64,000 bases of DNA from Actinomycetospora soli (GCF_021026295.1 NZ_JAJNDA010000020.1:39381-103380), one strand, 5' to 3'; counted from the first letter of the stretch, positions 33,738 to 42,933 are shown. Notes: generated by a model from the sequence alone, not told the origin. Translations and numbers: made by a program.

Positions 33738-34693
33738 CCGCCATGACAGAGACCCGAGTGCGGGTGGTCGAGGTCGTGCGGGAGTCCGACGTCGTCCGCA
33801 GCCTGCGGTTGATCCGCGAGGACGGCGGGCCGCTCGGTCCGTACCGGGCCGGGGCGCACATCGACGTCGTGGGCCCGACCGGCGTGCTGCGCCAGTACTC
33901 GCTGTGCAACCCGCCCGAGGAGGCGGACTCGCTGACGATCGCGGTGAAGCGCGAGGCCTCGTCGCGGGGCGGGTCGGCGGCGCTGCACGAGGTGGCGGTC
34001 GGGTCGTCGTTGACGATCGGCGCGCCGCGCAACCTGCTGTCGGTCGCCGACGACGCCGATCGGCACCTGCTCGTCGCGGGCGGGATCGGCATCACGCCGT
34101 TGCTGTCGATGGCCTACGAGCTGCACCGCCGCGGCGCGGACTTCGCGCTGCACTACGTCGCGCGGTCCCGGGCCGAGGCGGCGTTCGTCGAACTGCTCGA
34201 GCACCGCGTCCCGTTCGCCGCGCGGGTGCACCTGCACCTGGGGACACCGCGGGCCGAACGGGCCGGCGCGTTGTCGGCGGCCGTGGCGGAGCTCTCCGCG
34301 TCGAGCCACGTGTACACGTGCGGGCCGCAGGGGTTCATGGACGCGGTCCGTGCTGCGGCCGCGCCGGTGGTCGGGGCCGGGCACGTGCACGTCGAGGCGT
34401 TCGTGGCGGCGGCGGTCGACTCCTCCGCCGACCGGTCCTTCACCGTCGAGCTGGACACCGGGGAGGAGTTCGAGATCCCGGCCGACCGGACGATCCTGTC
34501 GGTGCTGGAGGAGAACGACGTCGAGGTGTTCACCTCGTGCACCGAGGGCGTGTGCGGCTCGTGCGTGTCGGGGCTGCTCGCCGGCGAGGCCGACCACCGT
34601 GACAGCTGCATCCCGGCCTCGGAGCGCGGTGAACGGATCGCGCTCTGCGTCTCCCGGGCGCGCTCGGATCGTCTGGTGATCGAGCTGTCCTGA
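33734..34693 (+). CDS. iacF: Dioxygenase reductase with C-terminal 2Fe-2S domain, IacF-like
   Basis: This 319-residue reductase is built in the order of phthalate dioxygenase reductase. An FMN-binding domain has the RQYSLCNPP motif, an NAD-binding domain has LLVAGGIGITPLLSMA and YTCGPQGFMDAV, and a plant-type [2Fe-2S] ferredoxin domain has Cys269, Cys274, Cys277 and Cys305 (CTEGVCGSC). It passes electrons from NADH to the IacCD oxygenase. The ATG at 33734 overlaps the previous stop (ATGA). It is the last gene of the operon and is followed directly by the repeat island. Confidence 0.9.
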   Translation: MTAMTETRVRVVEVVRESDVVRSLRLIREDGGPLGPYRAGAHIDVVGPTGVLRQYSLCNPPEEADSLTIAVKREASSRGGSAALHEVAVGSSLTIGAPRNLLSVADDADRHLLVAGGIGITPLLSMAYELHRRGADFALHYVARSRAEAAFVELLEHRVPFAARVHLHLGTPRAERAGALSAAVAELSASSHVYTCGPQGFMDAVRAAAAPVVGAGHVHVEAFVAAAVDSSADRSFTVELDTGEEFEIPADRTILSVLEENDVEVFTSCTEGVCGSCVSGLLAGEADHRDSCIPASERGERIALCVSRARSDRLVIELS

Positions 34694-34723
34694 GGGTGAC
34701 CCGCGCCAGGCCGCCTTCCCGCG

Positions 34724-34790
34724 CAAGATCCTGTTCCGCGGAGCGATGTGCTCGCCGAGCGATCACATCGCGCGGCTCGTCGGGATCTTG
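34724..34790 (+). repeat. 67-bp palindromic element, copy 2
   Basis: This is the first of four tandemly arranged elements left of the DUF559-like gene. It has a CAAGATCC/GGATCTTG outer stem and an inner GCGATGTG/CACATCGC stem around a TCGCC-GAGCGA centre. The next element starts 144 bp later, and the intervening 77 bases are also repeated. The tract fills the gene-free stretch 34694-35222. Confidence 0.88.
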
Positions 34791-34867
34791 CTGCTCGGAC
34801 CATCGCGCGGGGTTCTCGCCGTGGCTTCGACGCCTCGCCGGGGTCTCGGCGTGCACCCGACCGGCGG

Positions 34868-34934
34868 CAAGATCCTGTCCTGCGGAGCGATGTGGTCGCT
34901 GAGCGATCACATCGCGCGGCTCGCCGAGATCTTG
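34868..34934 (+). repeat. 67-bp palindromic element, copy 3
   Basis: It has the same orientation and length as copy 2. The inner palindrome GCGATGTGGTCGCTGAGCGA continues TCACATCGC and is almost perfect. The distance to the next copy is 142 bp. Confidence 0.9.
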
Positions 34935-35009
34935 CTGCTCGGACCCGTGCCGGGGATCTCGCCGTGGCTTCGACGCCTCGCCGGGTCTCGGCGTGCACCC
35001 GACCGGCGG

Positions 35010-35076
35010 CAAGATCCTGTTCTGCGGAGCGATGTGCTCGCTGAGCGATCACATCGCGCAGCTCGTCGGGATCTTG
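35010..35076 (+). repeat. 67-bp palindromic element, copy 4
   Basis: It has the same orientation as copies 2 and 3. A spacer containing GTGGCTTCGACGCCTCGCC links it to copy 5, 142 bp further on. Confidence 0.9.
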
Positions 35077-35151
35077 CTGCTCGGACCCGTGCGGGGGTTC
35101 TCGCCGTGGCTTCGACGCCTCGCCGGGTCTCGGCGGGCACCCGACCGACGG

Positions 35152-35218
35152 CAAGATCCTGTTCTGCGGAGCGACGTGCTCGCTGAGCGATCACATCGCG
35201 CGGCTCGTCGAGATCTTG
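35152..35218 (+). repeat. 67-bp palindromic element, copy 5
   Basis: This is the last left-hand copy. It ends four bases before the stop codon of the DUF559-like gene and could also act as that gene's terminator hairpin. Confidence 0.9.
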
Positions 35219-35222
35219 CTGC

Positions 35223-36134
35223 TCACCCACGAGCGGCAAGCACCCGGCGGAGGTTCGCCAGGAACGTCTCCGGGCTGCCGGTGATCTCGTGCCAGTTCGT
35301 CCGGACCACGATCCAGCCGGCCGCGGCGAGGGCGTTCTGCCGGTCGGCGTCGCGGAGGAACGCCTTGAGGTCGCGGTGACAGGCCCAGCCGTCGATCTCG
35401 ACGACCACCTTGAGCCCGGGGAACGCGACGTCCAGGACCGCCCGCCCGAACCCCGGCAGGTCGATCGGCAGGTTGGCCACCCACCCGACGATGGCGGCGT
35501 CGCGGAGTCGGGCGTGCGTTCGTCGTTCGGCCTCCGAGACCGCGCCGCCCTCGGCCAGCGCGATCAGCGCGGCGAGCAGCTCGGCACCCGGTCGTCCGGA
35601 TCGGCGGGTGCGCGCGGCGCGGAGCGCGGCCACGGTGACCTTCCGGCGCTGCAGGGCGGTGTCGACGAGCTTCGCGCCCTCGACGAGTCCGAGACTCACA
35701 GCCGCATCCAGGACCGACGCGACCGGGGTGGTGACCGGGAGCCGCTTGTGCGTGGTCCGGTCCCTCGCCGGAACGTCGCGGTAGGCGAGATCGACCTCCT
35801 TGCGACGACGACGCCGGCTGGTCCGCCCGACGGCGACCGTCATCCGGCGCGGACGTGTTTCCAGCAGACCCCACCACCAGGCGGCGCCCTCGCCCACCAG
35901 CACGGCGTCCGGGCCGAGCGACATCACGGCCGCCCGGATGATGGCTTGCGGGGTGGGTTGGTAGGACGCGACCTGGTAGACGCGCGGGGCGATCGGGAAC
36001 CACTGCTTCGCGGCGACCCGCCGGCGGACCGCCTCGTGGCTCATGCCGTGGTCCCGGGCCTGGTCGAGGTGGACGACACCATCCTGCTTGCTGATCAGGA
36101 TGTTGAGGGCGAGTTCCTGCTCATGGGTGCTCAC
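35223..36134 (-). CDS. AbiEi-like N-terminus plus DUF559/Vsr-like nuclease domain
   Basis: This 303-residue protein begins with a winged-helix-like segment (DGVVHLDQARDHGMSHEAVR, then IAPRVYQVASY) like the N-terminus of AbiEi-type antitoxins. Its last approximately 90 residues resemble DUF559/very-short-patch-repair nucleases: LDVAFPGLKVVVEIDGWACH with a later RDADRQNALAAAGWIVVR, giving the Asp, Glu, His and Arg pattern of that fold. No AbiEii partner is adjacent. Four 67-bp palindromes abut the 3' side and two inverted ones lie upstream of the GTG at 36134. Its own regulation and any action on those repeats are unknown. Confidence 0.75.
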   Translation of the reverse strand: MSTHEQELALNILISKQDGVVHLDQARDHGMSHEAVRRRVAAKQWFPIAPRVYQVASYQPTPQAIIRAAVMSLGPDAVLVGEGAAWWWGLLETRPRRMTVAVGRTSRRRRRKEVDLAYRDVPARDRTTHKRLPVTTPVASVLDAAVSLGLVEGAKLVDTALQRRKVTVAALRAARTRRSGRPGAELLAALIALAEGGAVSEAERRTHARLRDAAIVGWVANLPIDLPGFGRAVLDVAFPGLKVVVEIDGWACHRDLKAFLRDADRQNALAAAGWIVVRTNWHEITGSPETFLANLRRVLAARG

Positions 36135-36183
36135 ATCCGCTTGGAGTGTCGCGAGTGGGATGCGGTTCCGGCCGATTTCCGGC

Positions 36184-36250
36184 CAAGATCCGAACGCGCG
36201 GAGCGAAGTGATCGCTCAGCGACCACATCGCTCTGCAGAACGAGATCTTG
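36184..36250 (-). repeat. 67-bp palindromic element, copy 6 (inverted)
   Basis: Read on the minus strand it begins CAAGATCTCGTTCTGCAGAG and continues with the GCGATGTGGTCGCTGAGCGA core, matching the left-hand copies in opposite orientation. It lies 49 bases upstream of the DUF559-like gene. Confidence 0.87.
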
Positions 36251-36315
36251 CTCGCGACGAGCCTGCACGCAGCCCGTACCGGCACCCCGTCCAGCCGCGA
36301 CCACCGATCCAGAGC

Positions 36316-36382
36316 CGAGATCCGAACGCGCGGAGCGAAGTGATCGCCACGCGACCACTTCGCTCCGCACGACAGGATCTTG
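36316..36382 (-). repeat. 67-bp palindromic element, copy 7 (inverted)
   Basis: It has the same inverted orientation as copy 6 and starts 132 bp after it. It is the most diverged of the right-hand copies (inner arms GCGAAGTG and CACTTCGC) but keeps the symmetric base changes, so the stem is preserved. It ends 13 bases before the amidohydrolase stop. Confidence 0.85.
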
Positions 36383-36395
36383 GGCCAGTCGCCCC

Positions 36396-38042
36396 TCACG
36401 CCCCCTGCAGCACCGACTCCCGCCGGTAGACGCACTCCCCCGCGAACCACGTCTCGAGCGCCGTCGTCCCGGAGAGGTCGTCGACGGCACAGGTGAACGG
36501 GTCCCGGTCGAGCACGACGAAGTCGGCGGACTTGCCCACCGAGAGCGACCCGGCCACGTCGTCCAGGCCCATCGCGCGGGCACTGCCGAGCGTGTACGCG
36601 TGGATCGCCTCGCGCACCGACACGGCCTGCTCGGGCCACAGCCGGCCCGGGCACGACCCGGTCGGGTCCTCGCGCGACACGAGACCCTGGATGCCGAACC
36701 ACGGGTTGGGCGAGGGCATCACCGGCCAGTCGGACCCGCCTGCGAGCAGCGCACCGCTGTCGAGCAGCGCCCGGTTCGGGTGGATGCGCTCCGCCCGGTC
36801 ACGCGGGACGCACGCACAGATGGCGTCGATGATCAGGCTCGGGAACCACAGGGGCGGCGAGATGTCCGCGACGACCCCGAGCGCGGCCAGGCGGGGCAGG
36901 TCGGAGTCCGAGACGTACTGGCCGTGGGCGAGGTGGAAGCGCGCCGAGGAGTGACCGGCCGCGCGGACCGCCTCGACCGCGTCGAGCAGCATCCGCGTCG
37001 ACCCGTCGCCGGTGCAGTGCACCTTCGCCGACATCCCCCGCTCGGCGACCCGCAGCAGCCACCCGGTGAGTTCCTCGGCGGTCATCGTCGTGGTGCCCCG
37101 CCAGCCGGACCCGAACTCGGCGTCGGGCAGGTAGGGCTCGAGGAACGCCGCGGTCCTCGAGGTCGGCACCCCGTCGAGGAAGATCTTGACGAAGTCCGGG
37201 CGGTGGTGGGGCGAGCGGTACCGCTCGCGCACGTCGATGAGGTCCTGCCCGAGCGGGTGCGTGCCGAAGATCTTGTCGTTGACCTGCAGCGAGGTCACCA
37301 CCCACGCGTGCAGCCGGCCCTCGTCGTCGAGCCGGCGCAGGGCGCCGAGCATCGGCTCGGACGCCGCGGCGTCCTGGAACGCGGTGATGCCGAACGAGTG
37401 CAGCACCTCGATCCCGCGGCGGCTCGCCGCCGCGTCCCGCTCGAGACCGGCCCCCGATGACGCCGCGAACGCCCGCTCCACCGGGATCAGCGCCGACTCG
37501 ATCAGCAGCCCGGTCGGGACGCCCGCGTCGCGCACGATCCGGCCGTCGGCGGGGTCCGGGGTGTCCGCGTCGATCCCCGCGAGGGCCAGGGCGGCCGACG
37601 ACACCCAGCGGTTGTGGCAGCTGTCGTCGCGCAGCAGCACCGGGCGCCCGCCCGCCGCCTCGTCGAGGGCGGCCAGCACACCCGCACGGGACAGCTCCGG
37701 GATGAGGGTGCTCCCCCACCCGCCCCCGACGACCCACGCGTCGGGCTCCAGCTCCGCGCACCAGGCCCGCACGGCGGCGAGCAGTCCGTCGAGGTCGGCC
37801 CCGCCGTCGAGGACGAGCTCGAAGAGGTCCGCCCGGCCGGCGAGCAGGTGGTGGGTGTGCACGTCGGCGAACCCGGGCAGCAGCGCGGCGCCGCCGTGGT
37901 CGACGACCCGGTCGCCCTCGCGCACGAGCTCCTCGCCCCCGAGCGCGACGATCCGGCCGTTCTCGACGACGAGCGTGGTGGCGCCGGGGTGCGCCGGGTC
38001 CAGGGTGTGGATGCGGGCGTGCCGGTGGACGGTGCGGGTCAC
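36396..38042 (-). CDS. YtcJ-like amidohydrolase (metal-dependent)
   Basis: The 548-residue protein belongs to the amidohydrolase superfamily group that includes YtcJ and AepA. The metal-binding HTHH near residue 60 follows LLPGFADVH, and later motifs include KVHCTGDGSTRMLLDAVEAV and a C-terminal GKSADFVVLDRDPF. The GTG at 38042 has GGAGGA upstream and overlaps the stop of the APC permease (GTGA). It is the third gene of an amine-oxidase operon. An N-acyl or cyclic amide substrate linked to amine breakdown is inferred. Confidence 0.83.
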   Translation of the reverse strand: MTRTVHRHARIHTLDPAHPGATTLVVENGRIVALGGEELVREGDRVVDHGGAALLPGFADVHTHHLLAGRADLFELVLDGGADLDGLLAAVRAWCAELEPDAWVVGGGWGSTLIPELSRAGVLAALDEAAGGRPVLLRDDSCHNRWVSSAALALAGIDADTPDPADGRIVRDAGVPTGLLIESALIPVERAFAASSGAGLERDAAASRRGIEVLHSFGITAFQDAAASEPMLGALRRLDDEGRLHAWVVTSLQVNDKIFGTHPLGQDLIDVRERYRSPHHRPDFVKIFLDGVPTSRTAAFLEPYLPDAEFGSGWRGTTTMTAEELTGWLLRVAERGMSAKVHCTGDGSTRMLLDAVEAVRAAGHSSARFHLAHGQYVSDSDLPRLAALGVVADISPPLWFPSLIIDAICACVPRDRAERIHPNRALLDSGALLAGGSDWPVMPSPNPWFGIQGLVSREDPTGSCPGRLWPEQAVSVREAIHAYTLGSARAMGLDDVAGSLSVGKSADFVVLDRDPFTCAVDDLSGTTALETWFAGECVYRRESVLQGA

Positions 38043-39475
38043 GATCGGTCCTCCGGGTGGGCGGGCGGGCGCACCACGGCGAGGAGCAGCCCGGCGAGGA
38101 AGGTGACGACGACGACGGCGAGCAGCACCGCGGCGAGGACCGCGGACCCGCTGATCAGCGTCGTGAAGTTCGCGACGACGAGGGCGAGGATGCCGAGCAG
38201 CCCCAGCAGGCCGAGCACGGGCGCGACGCGCGTGTTCCACGTCTGTGTGTCGACCTGCCGACGGGCGAAGAAGGCGATGATCGCGACGGCGGTGAGCACC
38301 ATGAGCAGCAGCACGCTCACCGTGGCGACGCCCGACATCCACGTGAACAGCACGGCGATCGGGTCGGCCCCGACCAGCGCGAACACGGCGAGCAGCACCA
38401 CGGCGGCCGCGGTCTGGGTCAGCGATCCGATGAAGGGCGACCCGTGGCGCGGGTGGGTCCGGGCGAGCCCGCGCGGCAGGACACCCTGGCGGCCGAGCGA
38501 GTACAGGTACCGGGCGATGGCGTTGTGGAACGCCAGCAGCGCCGCGAACAGGCTGGTCAGCAGCAGGACCTGCATGACGTCGGCGACGGCGGGGTCGAGG
38601 TAGGTGGCCGCCGCCCGGAAGACCAGGCCCGACGTGTCGTTCCCGGCCGCCGCCGCGACCTGCGACGGGCCGTACGCGACGACCACGGCCCAGCTCGCCA
38701 CCGCGTAGAACAGGCCGATCAGGGCGACCGCGATGTAGGTCGCGCGCGGCACGGACCGCCGCGGCTCGCGGGCCTCCTCGCCGTAGATCGCGGTGGCCTC
38801 GAAGCCGACGAACGACGCCACCGCGAACATCACCGCGATGCCGGGCGCCCCGGAGAAGAACGTCGACGGGGCGAACGAACCGGCCGACCAGCCCTCGGGA
38901 CCGCCGCGGGCGACCACCCCGACGATCAGCGCGACGACCGCGGCGACCTCGAGCACGATCAGCGTGCCGAGGACCTTCGCGCCGACGTCGATGCTGCGGA
39001 ACCCGAGGGTCCCGACGACGGCGGCCAGGACCGCCGCCCAGACCCACCAGGGCAGGTCGGGCCCACCCCACGCGGCGACGAGGCCGCTCAGCGTGCTGGC
39101 AGCGAGCCCGTACACGGCGGCCTGGATCGCGGTGTAGGTCAGCAGCGCCAGGGCACCCGCCCCGACGCCGGGCCGTGTCCCGAGTCCCTGCGTCACGTAG
39201 GCGTAGAAGGCCCCGGCGTCGACGACGTGGTGGCTCATCGCGGCGTAGCCGACGCTGAACACGAGGAGCACCACGGCGACGACGACGAACGCGAGCGGCA
39301 CGCCGGGGCCGTTGCTGGTGGCGAGCATGACCGGCAGGGCGCCGGCGATCGCGGTCAGCGGGGCGGCCGCGGCCACCACCATGAACACGATGCCGGGGAC
39401 GCCGATGTGCCCCCGCAGGCCGGTGCGCGGGGCGCCGGTGGTGGTCGGGGACGACGGCGGGGCGGTCTCAGTCAC
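38039..39475 (-). CDS. APC-superfamily amino acid/amine permease
   Basis: This 478-residue membrane protein has about twelve hydrophobic segments. It shows APC-family landmarks such as [21 protein letters not shown] in the first segment and [20 protein letters not shown] after the sixth. It probably imports the amine oxidised by the copper amine oxidase encoded just upstream, whose stop it overlaps by eight bases. The GTG at 39475 is the start. Confidence 0.87.
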   Translation of the reverse strand: MTETAPPSSPTTTGAPRTGLRGHIGVPGIVFMVVAAAAPLTAIAGALPVMLATSNGPGVPLAFVVVAVVLLVFSVGYAAMSHHVVDAGAFYAYVTQGLGTRPGVGAGALALLTYTAIQAAVYGLAASTLSGLVAAWGGPDLPWWVWAAVLAAVVGTLGFRSIDVGAKVLGTLIVLEVAAVVALIVGVVARGGPEGWSAGSFAPSTFFSGAPGIAVMFAVASFVGFEATAIYGEEAREPRRSVPRATYIAVALIGLFYAVASWAVVVAYGPSQVAAAAGNDTSGLVFRAAATYLDPAVADVMQVLLLTSLFAALLAFHNAIARYLYSLGRQGVLPRGLARTHPRHGSPFIGSLTQTAAAVVLLAVFALVGADPIAVLFTWMSGVATVSVLLLMVLTAVAIIAFFARRQVDTQTWNTRVAPVLGLLGLLGILALVVANFTTLISGSAVLAAVLLAVVVVTFLAGLLLAVVRPPAHPEDRS

Positions 39476-41450
39476 GGTCGGCTCCGGGCAGGGTCTCGCG
39501 GGCGGTGGCCGCCGACGCCGAGCAGTGCGCGCTGCGCGAGGGCGGGACGTCGAGGGTGGGGTTCCGGTCGAAGAAGCCGACCGGACGCAGGCGGAAGCCG
39601 GTGTGGTCGACCGGCATGATCGGCCAGTCCTCCGGGCGCGGGAAGTGGGTCAGGCCGAAGGTGTGCCAGACGACGAGGTCGGTGTCGTCCACGCTGCGGT
39701 CGTCGGCGGTGTACGCCGGGAGCCCGGCCCCGCCGACGTGCTGGTTGACGAAGTCGCCGGCCGCGTAGCGCTCGTCGGGGTCGAAGGCGGTGACCCACAG
39801 GTGCTTCGTCGCGAAGGTGGCGCGGCGGTGGATCGAGGACTCCTCGTCGGCCAGCAGCTCGGGCAGCCCCTCGGGCATCAGCGCGTAGGCGACCGGGTTG
39901 CCGAGGCGGTTGCGCGACCCGGGGTTGGTGACGTGCCAGACCCGACCGACGCGGTTGTCCGCGAGCCGCTGCGCGGTGGCCTCGCTGGTCAGCGGCGTGA
40001 CGCGGTGGGTGAAGGCGTTGCCGCGCGGGTTCTCCGGGCCGATCGGGACGCGGGCGGTCTCCACCTCGGTGACGGTGTTGTGCACGCCGTCGACGGTCAT
40101 GTCGAGCCGCGCGGAGAACAGGTGCTGGTGGTAGGGCGCGCCGAGTCCGGGCGCGAGCTGGGTGGCGTACGCGTACCCGTCGTCGGGGAAGGCGGAGGTG
40201 AAGACGACCCCGGTGGCCTTGACCTCGCACTCGAGGGTGCCGTCGAGGTAGAGGTACCAGTAGAAGCCGTAGTCGTAGTTGCCGATCGTCGTGAAGAACG
40301 AGATGACCATGCGGCGCTGGCGGCGGGTCTCGGAGGAGCCGGCCCAGAGGTCGGTGTGCTTCCAGAGGATGCCCGCGTCCTCCTCGTGCAGGCAGATCGC
40401 GTTGCGCAGCGTCCGGGGGTGGCCGAACTCGTCGGCGATGACCGCGTCGAGGTAGGTGATGTCGCCGACGCAGTCGCAGCCGAGCTCGAGGGCGTTGGCG
40501 TAACGGCCGATGAGGTACTCGCCGGTGTCGAAGTAGTTCTGCCAGGAGCGCACCGGGGACGGGTCGGCGTAGGGCACGACCATCTCGGAGATCGAGGCGC
40601 GGTGGACGATCGGGCGGTACCGGCCCCGGTCGCGGTCGTCGAAGCCGATCTGGTGCAGGACGAGGCCCTCGCGCATGTCGAAGCCGATGCGCAGCGACCA
40701 GTTCTCCCAGCGCAGGAGGTTGCCCTCGAGGGAGAAGCTGGGGCCCTCGGGCTGCGTGATCTCGATCGGACGCTGCGTGGTGCGGTGCGGCCCGACCACG
40801 GCCGGGTCGTCGAAGTCGCCGGACTCGGTGGGGATCGGCACCGGCCCGAGGTCGACGATGCGGGTGACCGTGCGGTCGACGACGTCCACGTAGCCGACGA
40901 GCCCGTCGACCGGGTGCGCCCAGGCGTGCCCGGTCGGACTCTCCTGCACGAACGCCAGCCCGCGCAGCACCCGCCGGCCGGACTCCTCCGGGTACTCCGC
41001 GTACGACCCGGCGGACAGCGGCGCGACCCGCACCGTCGCGACGTCGAGCCCGCGCGCCTCGAGCGCGGCGAGCCAGCCGGGGTCGGTGGAGAGGATCTCC
41101 TCGACGAGCCCGAACTCCTCGTCGAGGACCGGCAGCTGGCCGTCGGCCGCGGGGTCGAGGCGGGTGCTGCGGACGACCTCGCCCGCGTCGAGGTCGACGC
41201 GCACGTCCAGGCCGCCGGGGTGCGCGACGTCGTGCAGCAGCGCGCGGACCTCCCGGGGCGGGCGCGGCCCGTCCGCGGCGAGCCGGTGCTTGTCCGGCTC
41301 CTCCAGCCCGAGGTAGACGACGCGGACGGTGTCGGTGAGGGCGCCCGCCGCGACGAGGACCGCCCGGGCGCGGGCGATCTCGCCGGCGGTGAGGCGCTCG
41401 AGCGGATGGTCCACCCCGGCGTCGAGGCGGAATTCGGTAGTGGCGGTCAT
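39468..41450 (-). CDS. Copper-containing primary amine oxidase
   Basis: The predicted 660-residue enzyme would oxidise a primary amine to an aldehyde with release of ammonia and H2O2. The topaquinone precursor tyrosine is at about residue 390 in TIGNYDYGF, and two copper-ligand histidines are in HQHLF at about 440. The third is near 596 in [15 protein letters not shown]. Spacing is close to that of the Arthrobacter enzymes. There is no signal peptide, as in cytosolic bacterial tyramine, histamine and phenylethylamine oxidases. AGGAGG precedes the ATG at 41450. It is the first gene of the leftward operon and divergent from the TetR-MarR fusion gene. Confidence 0.92.
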   Translation of the reverse strand: MTATTEFRLDAGVDHPLERLTAGEIARARAVLVAAGALTDTVRVVYLGLEEPDKHRLAADGPRPPREVRALLHDVAHPGGLDVRVDLDAGEVVRSTRLDPAADGQLPVLDEEFGLVEEILSTDPGWLAALEARGLDVATVRVAPLSAGSYAEYPEESGRRVLRGLAFVQESPTGHAWAHPVDGLVGYVDVVDRTVTRIVDLGPVPIPTESGDFDDPAVVGPHRTTQRPIEITQPEGPSFSLEGNLLRWENWSLRIGFDMREGLVLHQIGFDDRDRGRYRPIVHRASISEMVVPYADPSPVRSWQNYFDTGEYLIGRYANALELGCDCVGDITYLDAVIADEFGHPRTLRNAICLHEEDAGILWKHTDLWAGSSETRRQRRMVISFFTTIGNYDYGFYWYLYLDGTLECEVKATGVVFTSAFPDDGYAYATQLAPGLGAPYHQHLFSARLDMTVDGVHNTVTEVETARVPIGPENPRGNAFTHRVTPLTSEATAQRLADNRVGRVWHVTNPGSRNRLGNPVAYALMPEGLPELLADEESSIHRRATFATKHLWVTAFDPDERYAAGDFVNQHVGGAGLPAYTADDRSVDDTDLVVWHTFGLTHFPRPEDWPIMPVDHTGFRLRPVGFFDRNPTLDVPPSRSAHCSASAATARETLPGADRD

Positions 41451-41460
41451 CACCCTCCTA

Positions 41461-41480
41461 TCGTCAACAGTCGTAGACGA
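41461..41480. promoter_or_regulatory. Palindromic operator between amine oxidase and regulator
   Basis: TCGTCAACAGTCGTAGACGA has outer arms TCGTC/GACGA and inner AC/GT pairs. It lies 11 bases before the amine oxidase ATG and 88 before the regulator ATG. A similar palindrome occurs after the regulator at 42731. TAGGCT at about 41533-41538 is a plausible -10 box for the regulator. Confidence 0.6.
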
Positions 41481-41567
41481 AACCACAGTCGAGGAGGGTC
41501 GCGTGTGACGTTTTGGTAACGGCGGCACGCCCTAGGCTCGGGTCGTGGACGGACGGAGAGGTCGCTG

Positions 41568-42713
41568 ATGCCCAAGGTGGTCGACCACGCCCGACGTCGG
41601 GCGGAGATCGTCGGGGCGACGTGGCGGCTCATCGCCGACCGCGGCCTCGAGGGCACCACGATGCGGGAGATCGCCGCGGCCCTCGGCGTCGCCAACGGTG
41701 CCCTCGCCCGCTACTTCCCCGGCAAGAACGAGATCGTCAAGGCCGCCTTCGACCACGTCGTCTCCGCCACCGACGGCCGGATCGACGAGCGGCAGGCCGA
41801 CGTCCGCGGGATCGCCGCGATGCGGATCCTCTGCGAGGAGGTCATGCCGCTGACCGAGACGACCCGGCTCGAGGCCCGGGTCGTCCTCCCCTTCTGGAGC
41901 CGGGCGCTCAACGACGCGGAGCTGGCCGAAACCTTCGCCCGCCTGATGGAGCACTGGGGTGGGCGCATCCGCCGCCACCTCGCCGAGGCCCGGACCGACG
42001 GCGAGCTGGCGGCGGGCGTGGACGACGACGTGGTGGTCGACCACCTCCTCACCCTGCTCAACGGCGTGCAGGCGGTGTCGCAGCTCGCGCACGGGATGGG
42101 CGACCCGGCCCGTCAGCGGCGCATGGTCGACGACTACCTCGACTCGCTGCGCGAGCGCCCGACGAGCGCGGCCCCGCCGGGAGCGGTGACCCACCCCGAC
42201 CCGGCGCGGGAGGACGTCGCGGACGCGGTGGCACGGGTCGTCGGGGAACGGACACCGGGCGGCGGTGCCGACGCCGACGCCGTGCGCACCGTCCTGCTGC
42301 TCTACCGGGCGGCCGACGCGGTCGCCTACGACCTGGAGTCGACGGTGCACCGGCCGGACGGGTGGAGCTGGTCGGGCTTCCAGCTGGCGGTCGTCCTGCG
42401 GGTCGACGGGCCGCTCGAGACCCATCGCGCCGCGGAGCGCACGGGGATGAGCCGGGCCGCCGTGTCCAGCCTCGCCACCACGCTCGCCGGCGCGGACCTG
42501 CTCGAACGCTCCCCGGACCCGTCCGACCGTCGCGGCGTGGTCCTCTCCCTCACCCCCGCCGGCCGGGAGGCCCTGGACCGGACCCTCCGCCGCCACGGTG
42601 ACCGCGCGGCGCGATGGGTGGGTCTCCTGCCCGACGACGACCGCGCGGCCCTCGACGCCGCCCTGCGGCGGCTCGCGGCGGGCACGGCCGAGCCGTGGTC
42701 CAACCGCCGCTGA
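41568..42713 (+). CDS. TetR-MarR fusion regulator
   Basis: This 381-residue protein joins two regulators. Residues 1 to about 195 are a complete TetR repressor (HTH GTTMREIAAALGVANGALAR, then YFPGKNEIVKAAF; ligand domain with EARVVLPFWSRALND). After a linker, residues about 225-381 form a MarR-type winged helix (ETHRAAERTGMSRAAVSSLA, then LLERSPDPSDRRGVVLSLTP with the beta-wing). The reading frame is continuous with no internal ribosome binding site evident. It probably controls the divergent amine oxidase operon and itself through TCGTCAA palindromes. The ATG at 41568 has GGAGAGG upstream. Confidence 0.88.
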   Translation: MPKVVDHARRRAEIVGATWRLIADRGLEGTTMREIAAALGVANGALARYFPGKNEIVKAAFDHVVSATDGRIDERQADVRGIAAMRILCEEVMPLTETTRLEARVVLPFWSRALNDAELAETFARLMEHWGGRIRRHLAEARTDGELAAGVDDDVVVDHLLTLLNGVQAVSQLAHGMGDPARQRRMVDDYLDSLRERPTSAAPPGAVTHPDPAREDVADAVARVVGERTPGGGADADAVRTVLLLYRAADAVAYDLESTVHRPDGWSWSGFQLAVVLRVDGPLETHRAAERTGMSRAAVSSLATTLAGADLLERSPDPSDRRGVVLSLTPAGREALDRTLRRHGDRAARWVGLLPDDDRAALDAALRRLAAGTAEPWSNRR

Positions 42714-42730
42714 CGAGTCGGGCGGAGATC

Positions 42731-42748
42731 TCGTCAAAGCATTGACGA
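42731..42748. promoter_or_regulatory. Second TCGTCAA palindrome
   Basis: TCGTCAAAGCATTGACGA is an 18-bp inverted repeat (TCGTCAA/TTGACGA). It lies 18 bases after the TetR-MarR fusion gene and about 190 before the GAF-ANTAR gene. It may bring the ANTAR gene under the same regulator. The rest of 42714-42933 shows no gene. Confidence 0.55.
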
Positions 42749-42933
42749 AAGATCATCGCGAACGACGGGACGCGCGACGCCGTCCACCCCCGGACGCGTC
42801 GCAGCTGTCCACGGAGCGACGTCGGGTCGGGCCGGATTGGCGTTCGGTGGACAGTCCTCCTACGGTCGGCCGCGGCTCGTCCGGGGCTCCACGCCCGGGG
42901 CGGACCCACGCCTTCGAGCCCCGGGAGGAGACC

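Noticed and set aside
34724..35218. Possible CRISPR or integron-like array in the tandem tract
   Set aside because: The period is 142-144 bp with conserved intervening sequence; only the 67-bp palindromes recur elsewhere. No integrase or cas gene is present.
35223..36134. Classical AbiE toxin-antitoxin locus
   Set aside because: Only the N-terminal segment is AbiEi-like; no nucleotidyltransferase (AbiEii) gene is adjacent and the C-terminus is nuclease-like.
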